From the NCBI GenBank assembly GCA_026745465.1, contig JACYXH010000826.1, forward strand, positions 3,907,792 through 3,971,791: DNA of 64,000 nt. The letters run 5' to 3'. Positions within the stretch are counted from its first letter, which is position 1. Every line of letters starts with the position of its first letter. The translations under genes and the position numbers were made by a program. Shown in pieces: positions 57,201-64,000 of the stretch. The notes under the pieces are model-generated. The model searched no databases. It saw nothing but the letters and a program-made list of their open reading frames with translations, and was not told the origin of the DNA. The stretch is from Lota lota (Eukaryota > Chordata > Actinopteri > Gadiformes > Lotidae).

Positions 57201-58076
57201 CAATCAGTCATAGCACCTCTGAGCACCAGATGGGACTTTCTCATTCAAATTCAAATCACCAATTATTCCCGTTACGATTGCTTATTATCCGGCCTGGCGT
57301 CTTACTGAAGACCGGGGGAGGCTGCAAGATAAAGTTGTTGTATAACATTACAGCAGTTGATGACACATTGGGTTACAGGTGTTTGGGATCCATTCAGAAT
57401 AGAGATGGCTTCTGTATCAGGGGGTAGGCTAGTGTGGTGCAGTAGGTCCAGAGACTCAAGGCACACAGACTATTTATGGATCCAAACTCAAGTGTATCTT
57501 TTCTTTCAGATGGTTGCTTTGATATTGTGAAGCTATGACCTGCAAACATTTTTTGGGTGATGGGGCTCATCCCTCTCAAATCATAGATACAAACACACAC
57601 ACATTACATTTTGTGGGCTCATTGGCACGGTGTCTCTGCAAAGTCTTTGGGAACCAATTTACATGTATCCTAGAATTCATTGTAAGTGGTGTTTGGATGA
57701 AAGCGTCTGCTAAATGACCTAAGAGTTAATAGTCATTTTCAGGAGGACCAGTCCCCATGCATGGGTCCATGGGTTACAGTACATTACAGAGAGACTGATG
57801 GAGCGACGTGGTGTTCTGTGTTGGGGTTTCAGCAGCAGCTTACTCATTGACCATCCTGTAGTAGCATAGCAGTCTCGTAGCACTTGGCTCACTGCGTTTA
57901 GCTCTCCACCTGGCTGACAATCAGCAGCACCCATCGACTGCATCTCAAGATCCACTAACCAATCACTTTCTCTTTCTCTCTCGCCCACTTCACAACTGTT
58001 TTATTCTCTCTCTACCCCTCCTTTTCCCTCTCTCTCTCTCTCTCTCTATGTATCCACTTTCTATCTTTCCCTTCAG

Positions 58077-58120
<44 letters not shown>

Positions 58121-59204
58121 GTATCCACTTTCTCTCTCCCCTCTTTTCTCCTTCTCATCTCGTCTATTTCTGTCCCTCCCTATCACTCTGTCTTTACCCC
58201 TCTCTTTCTGTCCATCTCCCTCACTCTCTCTCCCTCTTCCCTCCTCCTCTCCCCCCTCTCTTTAAATCTCCCCCCCACCAGACCTGTTCAAGTACCGGCT
58301 GATCAACAGCCGACTCATCAACAGCACCTTTCTGCACAACAAGGAGGGCTGCCTGCTCAGTGACGTCAGCGACGACAACAACGCCTACATGGTGTACTTT
58401 GTCAGCTTCCTGGGCACTCTGGCCGTGTTGCCGGGCAACATTGTCTCTGCACTGCTCATGGACAAGATTGGAAGGCTGAGGATGCTGGGTAAAATGCCGG
58501 GGGGGGGGGGGGGGGGGGGGGGTTATTTTATGTTGGAGGCATTGTCTTTAGGTTGAAGTTGTTGTTGGTGTTGTGGCACATACTCTGGGGTAGGAATCCT
58601 TGCCAGATGCATAAAGGAATGCATACAGGAATATAACTACATTTTATATTTCCCAAATGTAATTCCTTTTTTTGTTGTGAGAATCCAGGCGTGGATTGCG
58701 TCCTGGTCTACCTGTACTATGCACTACTAGGAAGCTGCTAATACACAGCTCCTACAGAAAAACTCAAATTTAACTGACTCACTGTAGAGTAAGTGTAAAG
58801 CCTTATAAATAATATATGTATATCTTGTTTATACCAGGCGTGCTTATTCAAGGGCAAGATGCACTCCCTTAACACTAAAACGTATCATTTACTGCAGTTC
58901 CCATTTTCGTACCAGAAGCCCAGAAGAAAATACACCAGGGCATATGCCGACCTCAGCGGCGATGCTTGCAGCCATCACAGAGCCATCATCTTCTCTGTTC
59001 TCTCTAACTCGTTCTGTCCTGTGTCCTCCAGCGGGCTCCAGTGTGATCTCGTGCATCAGCTGCTTCTTCCTGTCCTTCGGTAACAGCGAGTCGGCCATGA
59101 TCGCTCTGCTCTGCCTGTTCGGAGGCATCAGCATCGCCTCGTGGAACGCCCTGGACGTGCTCACTGTGGAGCTCTACCCCTCTGACAAGAGGTGAGGACA
59201 AACA

Positions 59205-59250
<46 letters not shown>

Positions 59251-59778
59251 TGGAAGGCCAAAAGGGTCACAAGTACGCCATATTGAAGACGTGTATTGAT
59301 TAAAATCAATGGGAAATTCGGCTTTTAAGCTTTCATAAGGCCGCATTTTATGCCGTTGTATTTTAGTACGGCGTACTATGTTAGTGGTTTAAAGGCTGTC
59401 TTTTATGCCGTTTTTACGGCAAACGATAGAAAGAACAGCAATGGATGTTGATTGCGCTGATTGGGTGAAAAAGGTTACTAATTACTGGCTGGGAAAATCA
59501 AGAGGGGGGCCCTCATTTTTGTTATCAAATGCCGCATTTAACAAGCAATTGAATGTGTTAAATAGCCATCCAAAATGCCAGAGTTTATGGCATTGTAGAG
59601 TTGAGAAAAAACAGCGTAAAACACGGCCGGTTAATCCATCGGCATGGCATATTTTACGGCATAATAAAATACAACGGTGTAAAATGAAATAGTGAAATTA
59701 AATTAGTACATGTCTACAATGTACGCATGTATTAAAATATATATGTCTACAAATATAGTTGTGACCCTTTTGGCCTTC

Positions 59779-59839
<61 letters not shown>

Positions 59840-59908
59840 CTTTATCTTTATTTAACCAGGCAAGTCATTTAGAACAAATTCTTAATTACAATGGCGGCCT
59901 GGCAAGTG

Positions 59909-59964
<56 letters not shown>

Positions 59965-60676
59965 ATATCCACATGCATATACATACACATACACAATCTC
60001 CATGACAACCCAGATGTAGGGGTGGGGGTGGGTTTAAAGTGATAATGACAGGGAGGTTGCATGGATTGTGAGACATCCACCACATGGGATGTTGAATTGC
60101 AAGACTGCACAGAGATTGGTTGGGTGAGGAGGAGGGCAAAAAACGGTGGGTGTGACGTCAATTCTGGTGAGCAGATATGTTTCTTTACCACCACCCTGTG
60201 GTCAAAACTCAAAAGTGTGGTACTATTGATGTTGGCATATCTTCAATGACATGAGTACGACAGTACAATTTTGAATCAGTATGAAGAACAAATACAAATA
60301 TTGGTAAACCAAAAATCTATTAATTATATGAATACATACATTGCAAATATGCAAACATTTGTTTGCAGACGTTATTCGTATGGGGTGACTGTGATGTTGT
60401 AGACTGGTGCGCCCTCTTGTGGCCAAACGGACTCACCCTCTCCTCCTCTCTTTGTTTCCCCCTCTCTCTTCCCCTCCTCCCCTCCCATCCAGAACCACGG
60501 CGTTTGGCTTCCTCAATGCCCTCTGCAAGCTGGCTGCCGTGCTGGGCATCAGCATCTTCACCTCTTTCGTGGGCATCACCAAGGCCGTGCCCATCCTCTT
60601 CGCCTCGGGGGCCCTGGCCGCCGGCAGCTTCCTGGCCCTCAAGCTGCCCGAGACCCGGGGCCAGGTGCTGCAGTAG
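41125..60676 (+). CDS. sv2a: Synaptic vesicle glycoprotein 2A, complete, 12 coding exons
   Basis: Twelve-span major-facilitator-type protein of synaptic vesicles that supports regulated transmitter release. Exons: 41125-41752, 50297-50477, 52260-52411, 52646-52779, 53201-53290, 53825-53932, 54334-54422, 55810-55974, 56864-56997, 58282-58488, 59032-59191, 60493-60676 (TAG). All phases join to 743 residues (human SV2A 742). Start context AAGATGG is favourable. Cytosolic N-terminus: RGAKDIAKVAKKQVGKKMG, an acidic run, EGHDEDDEIYEGEYQGIP. First membrane span near residues 165-190 (YFVLGLALMADGVEIFVVGF); MFS loop GGLADRIGRRQ in exon 2; large luminal loop in exons 8-10 with the repeat-like FEDSLFEECYFEDITSSNTF and sequons NFT, NCT and NST; end LPETRGQVLQ. 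Sequence favours SV2A over SV2B/SV2C throughout (for example LYPSDKRTTAFGFLNALCKL). A REST-type site lies in intron 1. Confidence 0.96.
42672..42758. repeat. (TC)n microsatellite, 87 bp
   Basis: Perfect TC array in sv2a intron 1. Confidence 0.95.
44313..44421. repeat. (CTCC)n tetranucleotide array
   Basis: About 25 copies on the sense strand of sv2a intron 1, with one CTGCC variant. Confidence 0.95.
45891..45960. repeat. (GGGA)n tetranucleotide array
   Basis: About 17 copies, the complementary composition of the CTCC array 1.5 kb upstream, so the two could pair as an inverted repeat. Confidence 0.95.
46865..46933. repeat. (CTC)n trinucleotide array
   Basis: About 23 perfect trinucleotide copies in sv2a intron 1. 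Confidence 0.95.
48067..48087 (+). promoter_or_regulatory. RE1/NRSE-like (REST binding) site in sv2a intron 1
   Basis: Reads TTCAGGACC, then AC, then GGACAGCTCC: canonical half-sites and canonical spacing, with 19 of 21 bases matching the classical RE1 (left TTCAGCACC, right GGACAGCGCC). The right half GGACAGCTCC is repeated at 48090-48099. REST silences neuronal genes outside neurons, and sv2a is a neuronal gene, so the context fits. Binding itself is not shown. Confidence 0.7.
51876..52036 (-). repeat. tRNA-derived SINE copy, antisense
   Basis: On the minus strand it reads AAGGTCCTGGGTTTGAACCC followed by AATAGCCGTAGACTACCTG, the family B box and body. It lies in sv2a intron 2. Confidence 0.65.
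54905..55565. repeat. Large foldback (inverted-repeat) element in sv2a intron 7
   Basis: Left arm near 54920-55060 (TACCCCCTGGGTCACATGAT, then GTAAATCCGTGCGCATGA, GATTCGTAAACCGTGTGCAC). Right arm near 55430-55565 is its imperfect reverse complement (GGTTTACGAATCTGAGGGCA, then ATCATGTGACCCCAGGGGGT). The arms are about 150 bp or more with a roughly 370-bp centre; GGATTGCAATCAT is triplicated in the right arm. No ORF of note. Confidence 0.8.
57600..57721 (+). repeat. SINE tail fragment
   Basis: Ends with TTGGATGAAAGCGTCTGCTA then AATGACC, the widespread 3' tail of fish SINE/LINE-related repeats. It lies in sv2a intron 9. Confidence 0.55.
58499..58522. repeat. poly-G run right after an sv2a donor
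   Basis: 24 G beginning 11 bases after the exon that ends at 58488, so it lies next to the 5' splice site. Confidence 0.9.
59251..59780. mobile_element. DNA transposon (non-autonomous) inserted in a CA microsatellite
   Basis: 530 bp with perfect terminal inverted repeats of about 22 bp beginning TGGAAGGCCAAAAGGGTC. Subterminal sequences are also inverted (CCGTTGTATTTTA on the left against TAAAATACAACGG on the right). (CA)n flanks it on both sides (59205-59248 and 59783-59838), so the target was probably one microsatellite in sv2a intron 11. The 95-codon open frame inside has no transposase features I recognise. Confidence 0.85.
59911..59960. repeat. (CA)n microsatellite
   Basis: Second CA array in sv2a intron 11, 70 bp after the one that flanks the transposon. 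Confidence 0.95.
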
Positions 60677-63600
60677 TGGGCTGGTGTGGTGTTAGTGAGT
60701 GGGGTGGCGGATTGGGATACATCAGAAAGGTGTTAGCCACACTGTGAACAAGCAAAAAACAAAAAATACACTCAAGCCCTTGAGACTCTACCCTCTAACC
60801 CCCACTCCACTCTACCCCACGCGCCCCCCCCTCAGTAACCCAAAAATAACAGCGTTCAGATCTCTTCATAGAAGTCAATGCGAACCGCCCACCGGCTGTA
60901 TATACATATATTAAGAATTTCTTGTCATTTGGATTCACCGACCATCGTACAGACACACACACATCCATGCTCTAGAGCGATTGGTGGGTGTGGTGAAAGC
61001 CTGTTTGATGCTTTTAACATTAGTGGGATCACAGTCAGAAATTACAACTGCTGAGATTCTAAATCGGGTGCCAGTTTAAACTGCAAGGCGCCTTTTTATG
61101 TGTGCATTCTTGGTGCGTTTATTGAAATGGGGCCACTAGCACAAAAAACAGTGGCCCCAACTGGGGTAAGAGGTTAGAGAACTAGGGTTCTTGACGAGGA
61201 GCCATGCAAATAGACCGAATGATGATGATGATGACCACTCTCCACTGGCTTCAAACTTCTTCTACATAATGTTCATTGTTTTATTGAGCTATTCACATCC
61301 CCTCTAAAGTCCTCTCTGCTTTGTCATTTTTTTAATTCGAAAAACATAAAAGCCTTTTTATTTGAAGCATTGTTGATTGTAAACCCAACACATGTTTCTA
61401 TTGGCTTGGTCTTGTCACAAGACCTGACCTCACTCTTATATATCCTAACAGTCTTGTGTCGGTGTACAACCTAACTGCCATTTTATAGATTATAGAACAT
61501 TCCAGGTCTTTCATTTCGACGCTCTTTTCCCTTTAAACATACATTTTTTATATTTTGAACAGCTGAGAAGTTTAATCAATCAGTGCATAAATTCTCCCCT
61601 AACAGACAATGGTGAAACATTAAATGCTGCCTGATTGCATCTAAAAAAAAATCAACACAAATTGTTCACACTGAATTTTAACATTTAAAGCACAACTGTT
61701 TGCCAGTGTGAATGCCAATAATATGTTTCAGATTCAACAAAAAATCCTTCATAGTTTCCAAATTCATCCCACTTGAACCGTTAAAATATATAGTGCAATT
61801 CTTAATCCATCTTATTTGATGAAATGCCTAGGCAGTATCTTCAAGTACTTGCAGGTTTACCGCATATTTACTTTCATTCATTGTGCTATGCATGTAACAA
61901 CGTGTCTACCCGACTTTGGGATAAGTTGAACAGTGGGCCCCATTTAGAAACATTGCATTTGTGCTTTGACTCCATCTTTTAAGTTGCGCAACCGAGGATA
62001 TATTCAAGAAGCTACCCCCAAAAAAGGCTACATTGAATCTGATTAGCCATGAACATTAACTAAAAGCACAACTCAACCCTTTAAATGTGCAATAATCCTG
62101 ATTTAAAGTTTTTTTGTTTGCATATACAGATGATAATCATCTGTTAATGTAGTCAATCATCAATATATAATTATATACATTATATATATATGTATATGTA
62201 AAGCTACAATTGTATAGCTTACATTTACAAATTCCACGCATGTCTATTCCAGCTGAAGCAATTTCAATTCATAAAGGGCCGATTAACTAATAACTGAATA
62301 GTCTCGGAATGAATTTGCGCAACATCATTATAGGTGATTGTAGATTATAAATATAGCAAAACAAATATCCATATAGAGATATATAAACGTGTGTGTTGAA
62401 AATAACAGCTCCCTACCAGTCCTGAGAAGATACAAAAAGGGATCATTCTCCTCTGTATAATTGAATGGAAACTTCATGGTTCAACTTCATGTATGAATGG
62501 TTTTATTGTAAATGGCAGGTGTCTAAAAACATGAAGAGAAATGCATTATTTAATAGCAATGTTGAGATTTAAGCATTGCTCTTGTGGAAGGTTGAACCTC
62601 TCATTGTGTTATTGGACTTTTAAATGCTAGGGTGGCGTTTTAACTTGACTACAGTCCTCAATAACAATCTAATTATCTAAACTGGCATGATTGTAGCTAT
62701 GTATAAAAGTTGATTTGTTGCTTTAAGGGTGCATTTATTTCGTTTAAAGAATTAATCAAACTTTAAATTAAAGTAGTTTACCTTCAAGTTTGACCTAAGT
62801 CATTGTGCCCTGAGTAGAAAACTAGAATTTCCTTTACCATTTTTTTGCAGGGCAGGGCACAGCTCAAAACGTAACACAGTTTACACATACAGAGATGGTT
62901 TGGGAGTTGAAGCCTAGTGAAACAGAACTTTTAATTTAGCTCTATTAAAAACAATTATAACTTCACAGAGAAGATCACACACAGGAATAATGGTGGGAAG
63001 CTGTCAGGTGCTGAATTGGAACACCAACAATGGCACAGAACCATGAGCACATTTCCACTAAATGGATCCAATTCACCAAAATCAGATATGTTCACAATTG
63101 CGTGGGAAAAGAAACACTGACAGTCACAAATCGAATCCAGTCAAAAATCAAATCAGGTCAGATGAAAGAGAATTTTTTTTATTTTTTTGTCCAAACTGCC
63201 ATTTTGTAGGATAGCAGCCATACGTAGACTTGAGACAGGTAAAAAAGAAAAGAAAAGGCAACCCACTGCACTATGTGTACTCCGATGTACAACCACGGTA
63301 ACCAATGTCTTCAGCGCTTTGAAACACAAGATATGTCGCTTGTCCAGCTGGCGTTTTAAAAAGAGGGCACGTCTTCGGCGTGCCAAGCGAGCACATAGAC
63401 TAAACACACAACCAAAAGATCAGATCGTGAACACACATGCAGTTGTGAACATAGGCGTTCCGAGGACATGGATGAGATTAACCCCCCCATATAACATCTC
63501 ACAATATATGTTTTCAAACTAACTGGACATCTGTGACCGTCATGTGACTCACATGTGAGCGTGACGAAAGCACCGTAAATTATTGCCAAATATTTCTTTG

Positions 63601-64000
63601 TGTCTTTGGTTTACATATCAAACCGTCAGATCTCTGATATAGATATAAATATATGTAAATAAAATCTAAAGGTTATACGTAATAAGATGACGCCCTGTGT
63701 TCTTGGATCCCCCGGTAAAATATCGTGAATAGGAGTCACTGAAGTGACTAAAGAACGTTAATGGTCAGCAAGTCAGACTGACAGAACGTTTCAGCACATT
63801 AAAGGCCTAGAAATAAAGAATTCTACTTAATCAGTAAAACAAAAAGTAAATGTTTGAATACCGTTCATATGTGTTTTATCTCGCCATACGTCCTCTGTTG
63901 CCCTTGAAAAAAAAAACGAATAGCCACGTCAAAGTAATAGTCGAACGCGAAATCGCCATGAAAACGCAAACTATTCCAGTGAATCTGTTATTCTGTTGGA
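60677..64000 (+). other. sv2a 3' UTR-like region and downstream sequence
   Basis: No further gene recognised to the window end. The stretch is AT-rich and largely free of microsatellites, in contrast to the introns, as expected for a long 3' UTR. Candidate poly(A) signals AATAAA at 63658-63663 and 63812-63817. Small open frames near 63187-63522 lack family features. Confidence 0.5.

Noticed and set aside
59405-59692. 95-codon frame inside the 59251-59780 transposon as a transposase
   Set aside because: Too short and without recognisable catalytic or DNA-binding motifs; the element is non-autonomous.

Overview
The window is vertebrate nuclear DNA, and the gene structures point to a ray-finned (teleost) fish. 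Coding sequence is split into short exons with GT-AG introns. The proteins are clear vertebrate orthologues with fish-type differences. The spacers are full of microsatellites, MITE-like DNA transposons and a tRNA-derived SINE family of the kind common in fish. I cannot name the species from sequence alone.

Layout, left to right. (1) 201-6690, + strand: the last eight coding exons of bmper (crossveinless-2), a secreted BMP regulator; its 5' half lies outside the window. (2) 9800-13653, - strand: complete eaf1, six coding exons, 269 aa, convergent with bmper. (3) 14094-22307, + strand: complete mettl6, five coding exons, 298 aa, divergent from eaf1 with about 440 bp between the two start codons. 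(4) 19486-20562, + strand: an intact alpha-1,3-fucosyltransferase (FUT9-like) whose coding region is a single exon, sitting wholly inside mettl6 intron 2. (5) 23958-26738, + strand: a C-type lectin-like receptor gene carrying one in-frame stop and two single-base homopolymer frame breaks, probably a pseudogene. (6) 26739-40917: about 14 kb with no recognisable coding exon, holding repeats and one CpG-dense block near 28.86-29.16 kb that could be a distal sv2a first exon or promoter. (7) 41125-60676, + strand: complete sv2a, twelve coding exons, 743 aa, followed by a long 3' UTR-like tail to the window end.

The genes do not form one pathway. bmper acts outside the cell on BMP signalling. eaf1 is a nuclear elongation cofactor. 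mettl6 modifies tRNA. The fucosyltransferase works in the Golgi. sv2a is a synaptic vesicle membrane protein. The eaf1/mettl6 head-to-head pair is an old vertebrate arrangement (also seen in human 3p25); the flanking bmper and sv2a lie on other chromosomes in human.

Points most worth a second look: a close match to the RE1/NRSE (REST) site in sv2a intron 1 with its right half-site repeated; the fucosyltransferase nested in mettl6; the lectin pseudogene whose lesions are nearly all in homopolymers; several transposon insertions with exact boundaries; long poly-C runs that form the polypyrimidine tracts of bmper acceptors and abut the sv2a start codon; and very long CT-rich tracts before many sv2a 3' splice sites. 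I found no clear new biological system; this is a normal gene neighbourhood with some unusual local structures.
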